A stretch of DNA of 64,000 bases from Lonicera japonica (GCA_021464415.1 CM038469.1:32060087-32124086); one strand, 5' to 3'; shown: positions 25,610-37,073, counted from the stretch's first letter. Notes: generated from the sequence alone by a model not told the origin. Numbers and translations: made by a program.

Positions 25610-26895
25610 ATTTATTTTATATAAAAAATATATATTTTTCTTACAAAAACCTAACCCTAAAGACTTTACGTTACACTTATTCCTCTTCCCCCTCGTAGTC
25701 TCCTCTCACTCTCAGTCTCTCCCCCATCTCTCTGTGTATCTCCTTCTCTCTCTCTCTAAGACTCTAACCCATTAGCTCTCCTCCATTAACCTCCATAGCT
25801 TAGCGCAGCACAGCGTCCTAATCCTCCTTATCCCATCTATTCTTCAAAAAGTATTGAGTTGATGTTAATGTTCTTTTTTATTTTAAGTCCATCATGAATC
25901 AATCTGTTCAAGATGAGAACATTATATCTGCAACACCATCCAATTCTACACCTACGCCAACTTCTAATGTCAAGACTAATCATAGTGAACCTAGTCAAGC
26001 AACACAAATTTCTCTTAAGAAAAGAAAGCTGGGAAAGGTGTATTATAATATGTGAAATGATTATGAACAGGTCGAACCAAATGGATGCAAAATGGCTATA
26101 TTTCTATGAGAATCCGTTGAGCATTGTCAATCATGTTAGATTTAGGAAGTTTGTTGGTAGTCTTCAACCACTTTTCAAAATGGTTTCTCTGAACACAATT
26201 AAAAGTGATATTTTGAAGATTTTTCACGAGAAAACAAAAGCTTACACAATGTTTAAAAAGCTTTCAAGTCAAGTTGCCACCACGACGGATATGTGGTCAT
26301 CAAAGTAAAAGAGGGGTTATATGGCTACCACAGCACACTTTCTTCATCGATCTTGGTGCTGCAGAGTACGATTATCGGGTAACTCGATCTTCTTATACTT
26401 CTTTTTTTTATTTAACATACTATAAACTTTATCTTATAATTAGTTTTTATTTAATATATTATCTTGGTGTATTGTAATTAGTTTTAATTTAAATTCATTA
26501 TTTTATACGTTTATGTACATTCTCCACACACAAAAGACATTCTTTGTGATGTTTTTTATGGATTGCTTGTTAGATTGAAATTTGGATAGGAAAGTGTCCA
26601 CTATAGAAGTAAATAATTGTTCTACTAACGATGCTTTTATTGGTATTTCATCTGATAAACTTGTTGTTAGTGGTCCCCTTATTTTGGAGGGAAAGTTGCT
26701 TCATATGTGTTGTGCTATACATATATTGAATATGACAATTCAAGATGGTTTGGATGTTATTAAATTGTCCATTGAAAAAATACGTGATAAAATTGCTTAT
26801 TCATTTGTAAATAATAAAGTTAAAAAATTGCTTATTGGATAGCTACACAAAGAAGAAAAGAAAAGTTTGAAGAAACTGTTTGTCAATTAAAAATT
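25409..26895 (+). mobile_element. hAT transposon remnant, copy 1 (5' end and partial transposase)
   Basis: Starts TAACGGTGGCAAAA, a decayed form of the TAGGGGTGGCAA terminus common in plant hAT elements; the second copy at 27021 keeps TAGGGGTGGC. A CT-rich leader and a broken transposase frame follow. The element stops inside the transposase at about 26895, where a second copy of its own upstream flank begins, so the 3' end is missing. Confidence 0.75.
25894..26895 (+). pseudogene. hAT transposase pseudogene (zBED/RICESLEEPER type)
   Basis: The frame from ATG 25894 encodes a Ser/Thr-rich start ending in KKRKL, then meets stops. The conserved core appears in another frame (ENPLSIVNHVRFRKFV, LFKMVSLNTIKSDI, QVATTTDMWSSK to about 26308), continues shifted (KRGYMATTAHF), and resumes at 26582 (DRKVSTIEVNNCSTNDA, KLLHMCCAIHILNM, DGLDVIKLSIEKIRDKIAY). 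The BED zinc finger that should lie between the N-terminus and ENPLS is absent, so there is an internal deletion. Near 26796-26830 a short extra piece interrupts the frame between IAY and WIATQRRKEKFEET. The C-terminal dimerisation region is missing. The active protein would be a DNA transposase of the RNase H-fold DDE type; this copy cannot work. Confidence 0.8.
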
Positions 26896-27020
26896 TCTTA
26901 TTCATTTGTAAATAATAAAGTTAGTCTTTTTTAAGATTTAAATATTTTGCTACTGTTTTTTTAATTGATAACCTATATACGGATACAATTGCCTCATGTA
27001 ATGAAACCTTGTAAATTGAT

Positions 27021-27553
27021 TAGGGGTGGCAAAAACAACCAACCCGCCGGGTTACCGAACTGAAACGATTCGTTTGGAACGGTTTCAAGGCAGTTTTTTT
27101 AAAGTCGGTTCGATTTTTGGTTTAAAAAAATTGTCCCGAGTTCGGCTTCAATTTTTCTCTTATAAAAATAACTCCAAACCTCCCCGAATATATATATATA
27201 TAATATATAAAAATATTTATTTTATATAAAAATATATATATGTTTTTAAAGAAAACCTAACCCTAAAGACTTTACATTACGCTTATTCGCCTTCCTTTTT
27301 CTCAACTGCCTCCCACTCTCAATCTTTCCCCCTCTCTATCTAAGATTCTAACCCACACCTCTCCTACATCATCCTCCATAGCACCAGTGCAGCACGGCAG
27401 CCCAATCCTCCTCCTCCTGTGTGTTCTTTAAAAAGTATTGAGTTGATGCTAATATTCTTTTTTATTTTAAGTCCATCATGAATCAATATGTTCAAGACAA
27501 GAACATTATATTTGTGATGCCGTCCAATTCTACACCTATGCTAACTTCTAATG
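27021..27553 (+). mobile_element. hAT 5' end, copy 2 (truncated)
   Basis: Starts TAGGGGTGGCAAAA and preserves the leader and the first transposase codons (MNQYVQDKNIIF). It breaks off at about 27553. It is the distal part of the tandem duplication. Confidence 0.7.
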
Positions 27554-27987
27554 CCGAGCGCTTTGGGTGATAAATTTTAGTTTAATTACAAATTTAATAG
27601 GTTGTACACCTCTAATATGTCTCCATAGTCGTAATACAAGTGGTCATTTTACCATTTGAATGGACATAATGCAAATTGAGGTGTTAATCGATCTTTACTC
27701 ATATTTTGCCCTAAATCTCGCTTTAGGTAATGAATTTTTGATCCAGGATAACTTTTATAGTTTGAACACTTCTAGCTTGTCTCAATAGCATATTTACACT
27801 TGCGTGCATTGCCCCAATTCAATTCGGACGGCCCAAATGAGTTTTGGTTACTCAAACCTTACTTTTGCCTTTTACCGACAAGGAAATCACGTTAGGTAGT
27901 CATTGTTACTTTCAAGGGTGTTTTACTCGTTTAAACACCTTTTACAAGTTATATTAGTGATTTTGCATATGCACTTATGGTTGAAAC
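27554..27987. other. DNA flanking the complete hAT element (left side)
   Basis: No gene. With 31814-31999 it forms one continuous stretch once the hAT insert is removed. The joined text (for example CCAACTTTGGAAGACCATAA at about 31900) resembles LTR or untranslated DNA of gypsy elements, but ends could not be found. Confidence 0.4.
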
Positions 27988-28400
27988 TAATGTTTTAAAA
28001 GGCACGAGGCGGGTTTGAGGCATTTAGCCTGGGTGAGGTGAGGCGAGGCGTAAGCCTCACTTTTTTTAAAAAAAAATCCTAAAAAATTACTAAACTATCA
28101 TAATATTGATAATCATTACTAAAAGTGCAAATAACACAAAAACAATAACAATCTCAAATCATCACACCAAAATAACAAATAACAATGTCACTACATAATT
28201 AAAGTCATACATCTCACCATAAAGTCATCAAATAACAAATAGTTAAATACTTAAAGTCTTAAACTAGTGCATCACCATGCAACATAAAGTCATTATATAA
28301 AGACACTAATATTATTATTATGCTAATGGATCAAAGCCATAATGGATCATCCGTATCTAATGGCTGGAAGTATGGATCATATCCAGTTGCAGCTCCATCA

Positions 28401-31044
28401 TCACGTACCATCACCATCACCATCATTGTCACTTCGAATTAAATCATTAATAATTTGTAGATCTTCCTCTTCACCACCATCTTCTTCATCCAATTCTTCA
28501 TCCAACAATTGCATTCCCTTTCCTTTTTCTAAAATTAATATATGATAAGCATACATTAGTGAATAATTATAAAGGAATATAAACTATTATATAAATAATA
28601 AGTAATGACACTAACCTAATACATCTCTCTTTCTCTTTTGTCCTCCACAACCACGGCCATGCCCACCATCTCCTCCACTGTCTCCACCATCCCTTTCACC
28701 GTCTCCATCATCTCCACCATCCTCACTACCATCCCCACCATTTCCACCATCCAAATATATTGTAGTCAACCATGATATTCCACTATTATTGGATGCATCT
28801 TCATCAACAATCCATTCATCATCGGATGGCAAATCATCAATAATTAATAGATCTTCATTTTCTTTAAGTGCCATTTTTTTCGTCCACCTTAACTTCAATC
28901 TTTTATTATACGATATCTAAACCAACTTATTGAGCTTAATGGTAGACAAACGGTTCCTTTTCTTTGTATGTATCTAGAATAATTTTTACAATTTAACAAC
29001 ATTATTTAATTATTAATAAATTATTTTGTACATGTTAGTCAATTCATAATCTATAAAAGGAACCGATGGATACCTGATTAAATGTACTCCAATTATGTTC
29101 ACAAGCTAAAGTTAAATATGTGAGACTCAAAATCTTAATTGCGAAGCTTGTTAGTTCCGGTGTTTTGCCTCTATATCGAAGCCACCAATCAGCTATATAA
29201 AATTAAAACTTTATTTTAATTTAAAACTATAGTATAGTATAAATAAATAAATAACAATAAAATTTAAAATAAACTTATTTTACACGTGCTTTTTGCCGCT
29301 GCAAAGCCCAATAGTCCTTTTCTAAATCGAAAAGTATCCATTTGTAAATCATTTTTTTCTTGATCTTATGGGTTAGGAAAAAGTTTTGCCAAGCAAGTGA
29401 GCAAGCCCAACTTTATTTTGGGAATAAGTCGAAATGTTGTCATCATATTGGTAATGGGGATTAAGAAAATACGCAGCGGCATGCAAGTGACGATGCATTT
29501 GAAACACCCACTTGTCATCAATGATACTTTATATCTCCTTGTAAGCTCCTTCTTCGCCTCCTAAGTTTTCTGTTATTTATTCCTTAGCTTTATCTATAGC
29601 ACTATATATAAATCCCATCCCAGGCATTTTTTCCTAGTCTGCCATCCTTAACACACCAACAAGAGGCTTTGTTGTCTTTAGTGCGTAAGCCAAGCTCCCC
29701 CAAAAGTTTATATCCCTCAAAACTATGTCTTTCACTTTTTTTCCCTTTTTGATTTTTAGCCCAACTACATCTTCTCCATTCGATAGAAGTGAACATTCGC
29801 TCTAATGATTCCCCTGAAATAGACATACTGTCTGATGTCAAATAAGCTATAGCGAATCTCGTTGACGTGGGGCGAACAAGCTCTCTATTAGTATACTTTC
29901 TCATTAATGCCAACACCCATCCATGATTATATATAAAGTGAATCACCTATAATTAAATAGTAAATTATATAAAATATAAGTAAATGTAAATATTGTCAGC
30001 ACTTAAATAAATAATAAATTATTAGTATACCTTCTTTGATTTTATCAAGGCATTTTTGTGTTGTGGTAGATCCCCAATTTTCTCAAGCATCAAATTTATA
30101 CAATAGGCCGCACATGGTGTCCACCAAAAACGTGGCCTCTTCGCCATTAATAACTTTTCAACTGCCTTATAATTTGAGGCATTATTGATCACCACTTGAA
30201 TTACAAGATCTTCTCCAACCTCCATCACAACATCATTAAGAAGTTTACACAATATCTTTGCATCTTTAATTGCGTCAGATGCATCAATCGATCTCAAAAA
30301 AACTGTGCCATGTGGATTGTTAACAAGAAAATTTATCAATTGTCTCCCTCGCATATCCTTCTAGCCATCCGATAATATTGATACCCCTATTTGTGGCCAT
30401 GTTTTCTTTACTTCATCAATAATAGCTTGTGTGGTCTTCACCTCTTCGTCTAATATCCACGTGCTAAGTTCATGAGATGTAGGAGGTTTAAAACAGTGGC
30501 CAAAGTTCCCAATTGAGCTACATATACTAATAAACGATGGACTATTTGCCACATTAAAAGGAATGTCATTCTCAAAGAAAAATCTACCCACATCCAATTG
30601 GTTTGATTAATAGCTTCCTTCTTACTTCCCGGTTTTGAGTTTGGTTCACCATCACGATCCATATCCACCACAAACCTATCCATAGGACCCCTAACTCCTC
30701 TTTGTGAAACACTACCGCCACTTGAACCTCCAATAGACGAATTTTGTCTTTGATAGTATGAACCACTATCAATAATTTTTTGTCGATTTCTTTGTGCATC
30801 ATTTCTTGATTTTTCACCCTTATTCAAATACTTTTTGATTTCATTTTTCACATCATCCGGCACCTTGGCACAAAGGGGCTACACCTTTATGGTTGGCCGA
30901 AAGGTTATTTTTTATTCTAATTACCCCCCTTTTAATTTGTTTTTGGCAAAAGTTACAAATAACATACTTATATGACTTTTCGTCCATCCCTTCGATCATT
31001 TCAACACAATATTTCCATGACATAACCTTTCTATTACTTATCAT
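28401..31044 (-). pseudogene. hAT transposase (BED + DUF659 + dimerisation type), five exons, decayed
   Basis: Proposed exons (minus): 31044-30031, 29946-29284, 29192-29074, 28973-28616, 28528-28401, joined by GT-AG introns of 84, 91, 100 and 87 nt that keep the frame where checked. Exon 1 has a BED finger (WKYCVEMIEG, CNFCQKQIKRG; one His replaced, ...NNLSANH), then DUF659 (FFFENDIPFNVANSPSF, SDG, QLINFLVNNPHGTVFLRSID, PCAAYCINLMLEKIG). Exon 2 has IYNHGWVLALMRKYTNRE and HRHLHAAAYFLNPHYQ. Exon 3 has the dimerisation motif (TPELTSFAIKILSL, CEHNWSTF). Exons 4-5 give a very acidic Asp/Gly/Glu-rich tail around a basic KRKRD patch. Lesions: frameshifts near 30880, 30600 and 29640, TGG-to-TAG at 30361-30363, two TAA codons near 29590-29530, and TAG at 28917-28919. 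The active family catalyses cut-and-paste transposition in the nucleus. Confidence 0.85.
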
Positions 31045-31430
31045 AATAGTTCACTACGAATTTATAAATTAAAATTCAATACAACTACAATAAAGCTTAA
31101 TCATATATAAAAATCAAATAATATCCATATATACTAATATATATCACATAGTAATATAAGAAAAATAATAATAGAAGGCAAATTAAATGTTTGTTACTGA
31201 ATCAAGGGTTTTTATGGTGGCTAAGATTTTTCCTTTCTTTTTGGTTATTTTTAATTAGGCCTTATTTTCTCTTGATGCTTAGGAAAATTAATTTAACTTT
31301 TCTGTCAGGTAGTGTAGCACTTCAAATATTTTCTTTGATTATGTTCCTATTTCCTAGAAGAATGACAACCAAATAGTATCCCAGGAAAGAACATTCCTAA
31401 GCTTTATTTTGTTTGCTTGGTATTGAATAC

Positions 31431-31436
31431 ATATAC

Positions 31437-31468
<32 letters not shown>

Positions 31469-31470
31469 GC
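31431..31470. repeat. (TA)n-(TGTA)n microsatellite
   Basis: TA run passing into GTAT tetranucleotide units inside the hAT element. Confidence 0.85.
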
Positions 31471-31813
31471 CTTTGTGATTGAAGTGGTCAATAAGCTTTT
31501 TAGGGCTTGGAATGATGTTGATCGTAAGTCGTAACTGTTACAACTCTCCCTCTTGTCGTGAGCAGACCCTCCTCTCTGTCGATTATAACTACTGAACGTT
31601 GTGGAGCTAGGGTTTTTTAAGTACTTTAAAAAAAGCCAATTGAAAATTACCTAGTTTTGATAAGTAAAGCCTCAAATGCCTCGAGGCCTATGCCTCATAG
31701 ACACCTCACAGAGAAGAGGCTTAAGCCTAAAAAATCAAACAAATATTCATGCCTCAGGGCGTTTTTTCGATGCCTCGCCTTGAGGTGCGCCTCGAACGCC
31801 TCTTAAAACACTG

Positions 31814-31999
31814 GTTGAAACACATTTTGGATATCACTAATTGAATTTGGTAAGTTAACGCTAAAAACTCATGTTCCGACGAAATGAGTTTTTGTCCAAC
31901 TTTGGAAGACCATAACTTCTTTATATAAACTCCAAATGACTTACCGTTTGAACCCTTAGAAAGATATTTGATCCCTCTTCAACTTTCATGTTGGAAGGT
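31814..31999. other. DNA between the hAT element and the element B LTR
   Basis: Right-hand continuation of 27554-27987. It holds no gene. The five bases before the LTR end are AAGGT. Confidence 0.5.
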
Positions 32000-32972
32000 T
32001 GTGAGAACTCGCGTTCTCGATGCCCGGGATCTTCGTGGGCGGCGATTCCATTGTTACTTTGAAAATCGATTTTGAAAAGAATAAGAGTCGCCAGTTTGTT
32101 TTACTAAACACACAAAAAAGGTTTTTATAAAAGAGACATTTTTATCGATTAAATATCTTTTTATACACAATAAATGTGAAACCAGTTGATTCGAAGATTC
32201 GGGGATTAAGTTACGAATCGGGAAGGTGTTAGGCACCCAATTTGCCCTTTTAGTCTCTTGAGTAGGATATGCGTGTGTTATAATTCAGTTCTTGTATGCT
32301 ATTGCTATTACTTTACAGCTTTTTGTACTTGCCTTAGAAATCATAATTTTAGGGATGGGATGAAAACGATATGTTTCCTAGTTCGCCCATGATTTTGAAA
32401 ATAAGTGTGTGTGTGATTTGGAAAAGAAAGTTTGATAATAGTAGATGCAATAAAAGAAGTGATTTTGTAAAACTTTGGGCTTTTCGGAAACTTGTTCGAT
32501 GTGGAATCTTATATTCGATATTATATCAGGCGAGTTGACCAATCGTATACCAAAGTCTATTAATTAAACCGGTATAGATGGAAATAATGCTTTTATAATC
32601 GAGTATTTATCGCATACACACCGCAATCTATGAGTTAGATTGGATATATAGTGATTATTTATTCCTTCGTATAACAATGCCGCTAATCCGGGCTTTTGAA
32701 AAAGTAAGAAAGTAATAATACGATTTTGGAATTGGATTAGGGTTTATTATACACCTTTGGTTTTGAAAAAAAATTTAAAAAAGGGTTTTAAAAAGCTATC
32801 AAGTGATAGAAATTATGCACACAAGAGTATGAATTATAAAACTGACGAATAAATAAAAGAAGTGAGAGAAAATTATACCTGAGCTCCCTTGGAGGGAGAG
32901 AATAAGGGTCTCTTGGTGTGTACCACAAAATCCTCTTGATTGTTGATGAAAAATATGAATGGAGGGGGGGTC

Positions 32973-32980
32973 TATTTATA
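32973..32980 (-). promoter_or_regulatory. TATA box of the element B LTR
   Basis: The minus strand reads CTATAAATAGACC, a strong TATA box followed by a CT/A-mixed leader; this marks the U3/R region. Confidence 0.65.
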
Positions 32981-33051
32981 GTTGAAAAAATGCTTGGAGA
33001 GCAAGGAAAAAGATTGCAACCAGGACTCTTAGAGCTTATCGTGAAGCCTTA

Positions 33052-33640
33052 CCACTGTTGGATCATGCTAATTTTTGGATATGTGTTGGTAATATAAGTC
33101 TTTTAGATTGTGTCAAAATTTCAAGTTAATAAGATTTCGGGAAGGTTCCCTTTTGCACTAATTGGTACGAAGAGTTTGTTTCCGCGTAAGAAAGGTACTT
33201 GTTGTAGACAAGGTCACTTGTTTGCACGACAAGTCAAGTTATAACCATTGGATCATGATGATTTTTGGATATATATTTCCAATATAAGTTTTGTAGACCC
33301 TGTAAAAATTTGAAAACGATCGAAATTCGAAAAGTACTCGATCTCCTCGGATTGGTACGAAGAGTTTGTTCCCGCGTAGGAAAGGTACTTCTTGTAGAAA
33401 AGGTCACTTGTTTGTATGACAAGTAAACTTCTAACCATTGGATGATGATTCTTTTTGGATATGTATTTTCAGTAGAAGTATTCTAGACTCTATAAAAAAT
33501 TGGAGACGATCGGAGTTCGGGAAGGACTCGGTCACCCCAGTTTGGTACAAAGAGTTTCTTCCCGCATAGGAAACGTACTTGCGTACAACAGCCTCGACAA
33601 TTGAATTTCTAGTCATTGTATTTTCCTGAATTTTGGATAT
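33052..33640 (-). repeat. About 190-bp tandem repeats in U3 of the element B LTR
   Basis: Copies start near 33052, 33244, 33433 and 33612 (partial). Each contains ATTGGATCATGATGATTTTT-like sequence, then TTGGTACGAAGAGTTTGTTC and CGTAGGAAAGGTACTT. Several include a CTTGT...ACAAG inverted motif (for example 33215-33237). They lie upstream of the TATA box in transcription sense, where repeats often act as enhancers. Confidence 0.8.
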
Positions 33641-34409
33641 GTTTTCTCTCCAAATGGTTTCTAACTTGTATCTAAATTTTAGGTCGATCAGAATTTGGGA
33701 AGGCTTCTATTCATTTTAATTTTCTATGAAGGACATTTCGACTAGAATTGCACGATAGACAAATTAATTCTTGATGATCCCATGTCCGCCAAAGTTAAAC
33801 TTTGAATATATTCTTCCCCATGACAAGACCTATCTACTAACCAAACTTCAGACCATTTTAACTTCGAGAAGGCCTCCATTTGATCACCTGAAACAAACTC
33901 ATGGTTTTCTTAATTTTCGGAGATCCGACCGTCGGATCGAGTTGATTTTCGAGTATGCTACTTCTTATGGTAATTTCTTACAAATTTCAAAGTTTGAGGA
34001 TGATCCAAAATTCATAACTCTCCTTTCACAAGTTTCCAAGAGTTTTGACGATTTTTGATTCTGGCAGTTTTTAATAATTTTGTAACTTCTCATCCGAGCG
34101 TCCTTTCGGCATTCTTCTTTGACCTGTATCACTTGTACAAGGTAAGTGTGCATCTAATAATGCTCGTGCATGCATGTGTGTTCATTTATTTGAGATCAAG
34201 ATTCTTGCAGGGGTCGCAAAATGAGGTGTTCACATACCATCTCGGCTTGGGTTCTTTGTGAAGCAAAGAAACCAAGACGATAACGAGAACGCATCATTTT
34301 GCAGCACTTGCATGCATCACAAATAATATTTTGAAAATATTGCAATGCAAATGATGCCATGCTATGCTTCTTAGTTCTCTTTTGGGATGGATGTGCGATT
34401 TCTGGATTT

Positions 34410-34915
34410 GGTGTTGAGCTGATGTACTCCCATCGGTAGGAACGGTTTTGATTGGGGTGTTGAGCTGATGTACTCCCATTAGTAGGGATGGTTCTATCAA
34501 CGATTCTGATTGGGGCGTTGAGCTGATGTACTCTCATCGATAAGGACGGTTATGTCAACAATTTAATAGGGGCGTTGAGCTAATGTACTCTTATCGGTAG
34601 GGACGGTTCTGTCAAAGATTTGATTGGGGGGTTGAGCTCATGTACTCCCATCGGTAGGGACAGTTCTGTCAACAATTTGATTGGGGGGTTGAGCTGATGT
34701 AATCCCATCAGTAGGGACAGTTCTATCAATAATTTGATTGGGGGTGTTAAGCTGATATACTTCCATCATTAGGGACGGTTATGTCAACGATTTAATTGGG
34801 GTGTTGAGATGATGTACTCCCATTGGTAGGGACGGTTATGTTAACAATTTGATTGGGGGTTGAGCTAATGTACTCTCATCGGTAGGGACGGTTGTGTCAA
34901 CAATTTGATTATAAT
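34410..34915 (-). repeat. Minisatellite of about 57-bp units in the 3' region of element B
   Basis: About nine units, each with TTGAGCTGATGTACTCCCAT and GGTAGGGACGGTT (plus strand), starting near 34411, 34459, 34518, 34574, 34631, 34688, 34746, 34803 and 34859. The array lies just upstream of the 3' LTR in element sense. Confidence 0.9.
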
Positions 34916-35049
34916 TTGGTTCTTTTGAAGGGGTGAGGGTAGATGTTCTGTTAGGGACCTTGCTTTGGGGTTGAGAGGCTATGGCAGATGGTCTACTAGG
35001 GATGATTGATGGTCTGCTGGAGACACTCCTTTGGTATTGGTGATTTAGA

Positions 35050-35330
35050 ATAAAGGCTGCTGGGGAATTGAAAATTGATGGTTTGCTGGGGAAATGAGAA
35101 TTCCTACTGGTTAGGATAAAGGCTGAAGGTTGATGATCTACTGGGGATATAATGATTGGTGGTCTACTGAGGATATGATGAATCCTACTGGTTAGGATAA
35201 AGGCTGAGGGTTGGTGATCTGCTAGGGATATGAAGAATGGTGGTCTACGGACGATATATTGGATTCTACTGGTCAGGATAAAGGCTGAGGGTTGGTGATT
35301 TGCTAGGGATATGATGATGCAGGGCTGAGA
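35050..35330 (-). repeat. About 83-bp tandem repeats in the 3' region of element B
   Basis: Three units around AGGATAAAGGCTGAGGGTTG near 35109, 35193 and 35276, with GGTCTACTGAGGATATGATG between them. Confidence 0.75.
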
Positions 35331-35527
35331 TGTGGATGATTGACAATATGTTGAGGTGACGAAAGTTGATGATTTGCTGAGGGGGAGAGAGTCTCTGAGC
35401 GGACATAGAGAGATAGAGAGAGAAAGTTCCGGTGTGATATCTTGTTTTGAAAAGAAACAGGAACTTTTGGTTGGCTTCTTTTTTTCTTAAGAAAAGATCG
35501 AGTTACGTTCTCTCAATTCTCGAACAT

Positions 35528-35532
35528 CGTGC
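35528..35532 (+). repeat. Target-site duplication, left copy (CGTGC)
   Basis: CGTGC immediately before the 5' LTR of element A. The identical right copy is at 54258-54262. Confidence 0.95.
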
Positions 35533-35673
35533 TGTAGACACCCCGATCCGTGACCTCCGCAAGAACCCTAACGACCTTTGAGAAGTACAGTTCTTGGAGC
35601 CCGGGACTTACCCGAGCACTCGAAACTGCTCCGAAAGGGCTTGTTGGCCAAACAAACCTATTTTTAAGTATGA

Positions 35674-35861
35674 TTATCGCACGACATATTGGAATGTCGC
35701 GAGACAAACCCCCTTATGTCGCACGACAAACCCCTCTGACACTAGACAATCCACCCTCTGACACATCAGTTTGTCAGAGACATCACTTCAGTCGTTTGTT
35801 GCGCGACATTACTCAAGATGTCGCGCGACACTTGCCCTTTCTGGGAAAATGTCGCGCGACA
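35674..35861 (+). promoter_or_regulatory. CpG palindrome cluster upstream of the LTR promoter of element A
   Basis: Six sites fit the perfect 12-bp palindrome TGTCGCGCGACA or a variant: near 35674, 35695 (TGTCGCGAGACA), 35717 (TGTCGCACGACA), 35799, 35819 and 35850 (the last two perfect). The TATA box follows at 35877. The 3' LTR has the same cluster at 52864-53046, with perfect copies at about 52880 and 52902. Function is not known to me; position suggests binding of a transcription factor or an element protein. Confidence 0.7.
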
Positions 35862-35876
35862 ATCCTTCACCAGCAC

Positions 35877-35885
35877 TATAAATAG
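35877..35885 (+). promoter_or_regulatory. TATA box of the element A LTR
   Basis: CACTATAAATAGGCC, a canonical plant TATA box. It is conserved in the 3' LTR at about 53062 and in the solo LTR at about 4777. Confidence 0.8.
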
Positions 35886-37073
35886 GCCAACACCCCCAAG
35901 GGTTCTAAGACAGCAATTTGGGATTGAAGAATTATTGGCATTTATCTGATTTTCTAGTCTTTTGCCAAGTATCTTCTACTATCGTCTTATTTCTGAAGAA
36001 TTATCGAATCTATTCCCGACACTCGACGTGTCCCACTTCTGGAATCGAATTCTCGAAAATATCTGAAAAAGAAAAAGATCATTACCGCCGGAGATCTCTC
36101 TGCCATATTATTTTTCTTTCTTATTACTATTCTCATCGGAAAGGTAAAGAAATTCTCTTATAGTATTTAACATTAGATATCTGTGTATTTGTTTTACTTC
36201 TGTTGTTATGTCCACATTTTTATTTGAATAAACTTATTGCTAAGTTATAAATAGTCTACTGTTTTCAAAACAAAAGACCCTGATAAAAATCATTTACAAA
36301 ACCAGAAAAATAAGTACACTATCATCCAGACAAAATCATGTTTTTAAAACCCGGGCTGATAGAAGTTATCTAGGAATTAAAATCAGGTATATCATGTCTC
36401 TTCCATAGATTGCGATATGTCTGATAGAACTCCCCTCAAAAGTTCTAATTCCATATTAACTTAGTCCCGATACAAGATCTGAACTTTTTCAAAAGTAATA
36501 AAAAACGTGAGAAAACCGTCATTTGAGGAGATAGCACGAGAAACTCTCTCTCTTAAATCAAACAACTTTTTTCACTTATATTTACATCTTTCATAACAAA
36601 ATATTGGATCTCAGAATACAAAGGTTTTCATCCCCTTTTTATTATTATTCTCCCTAAAATCAGGGTTTTCAGTTGGAAAGTAGTAGATTGTCAGTAAAAG
36701 CATCCAAGTTTTTTAACATAAAATAAACATATAAAAGACCACTAGAGACCGAAAGGGCGGAACGGGTGCTTAACACCTTCCCAAACCGTAATATGGCTCC
36801 CAAACCCTATAGAATCTTGGTTTTGTAGACAAACATGTAAAAAAAAGGTTAATCTATAGCCTTTCCTCTTACACAACTATTTTGTCCGTTTTCTCGTAAA
36901 ATGTAATGGTGACTCTGAACGAACCCTCTTGCATCTAAAAATATGATAGAGGAACACCAAATATGAATTATCAACACCAAAGAAGCAAATGGAATGACGG
37001 AATCCATTTTCGACGTTTCATACGCCCAAGAACGGGAACGAGATCCGGGGGTCAACTTTGTGAATTCTCACAG

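Larger units (their letters stand above)
25288..27553. repeat. Partial tandem duplication of hAT 5' region plus its flank
   Basis: The stretch 25288-about 25960 (flank with ATTGATAACCTATATAGGGA, hAT end, CT-rich leader, first codons) recurs at 26899-27553. The copies differ at many positions. They share the flank on both sides of the hAT end, so this is a duplication of DNA including the flank, not a second independent insertion. Confidence 0.8.
27988..31813 (-). mobile_element. Complete hAT transposon with 8-bp target duplication
   Basis: The 3826-bp element is flanked by identical GTTGAAAC copies at 27980-27987 and 31814-31821, the 8-bp duplication expected of hAT. Terminal inverted repeats are TAATGTTTTAAAAGGC at the left and CAGTGTTTTAAGAGGC at the right read inwards. 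Subterminal regions on both sides are packed with GAGGC/GCCTC motifs (28001-28060, 31670-31805), probable transposase-binding repeats. One transposase pseudogene lies on the minus strand. Confidence 0.92.
32000..34234 (-). repeat. 3' LTR of element B
   Basis: On the minus strand the 2235-bp LTR starts TGTGAACACCTC and ends CGAGTTCTCACA. The tail is related to the element A LTR: both contain a (G)GGTGC(C/T)TAACACCTTCCC phrase and a CTGGCGACTCT/ATGGTGACTCT phrase before the end. A TATA box (TATAAATAG, minus) lies at 32973-32980, leaving a very long U3 of about 1.25 kb with four decayed tandem repeats. The flanks AAGGT and TACCA do not match, as expected because the right flank is the inside of the same element. 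Confidence 0.82.
35533..37072 (+). repeat. 5' LTR of element A
   Basis: 1540 bp, from TGTAGACACCCC to GAATTCTCACA. It is collinear with the 3' LTR (1539 bp) and with the solo LTR at 4455. Differences from the 3' LTR concentrate in the first 250 bp, where the palindrome cluster lies. Near its end come GGGTGCTTAACACCTTCCC and then GTGACTCTGAAC, shared with the element B LTR tail. Confidence 0.95.

Noticed and set aside
32085..32097. PBS-like TGGCGACTC (minus strand) as the end of the element B LTR
   Set aside because: The element A LTR has the related TGGTGACTC at the same internal position about 140 nt before its end, so this lies inside the LTR; the true end is at 32000.
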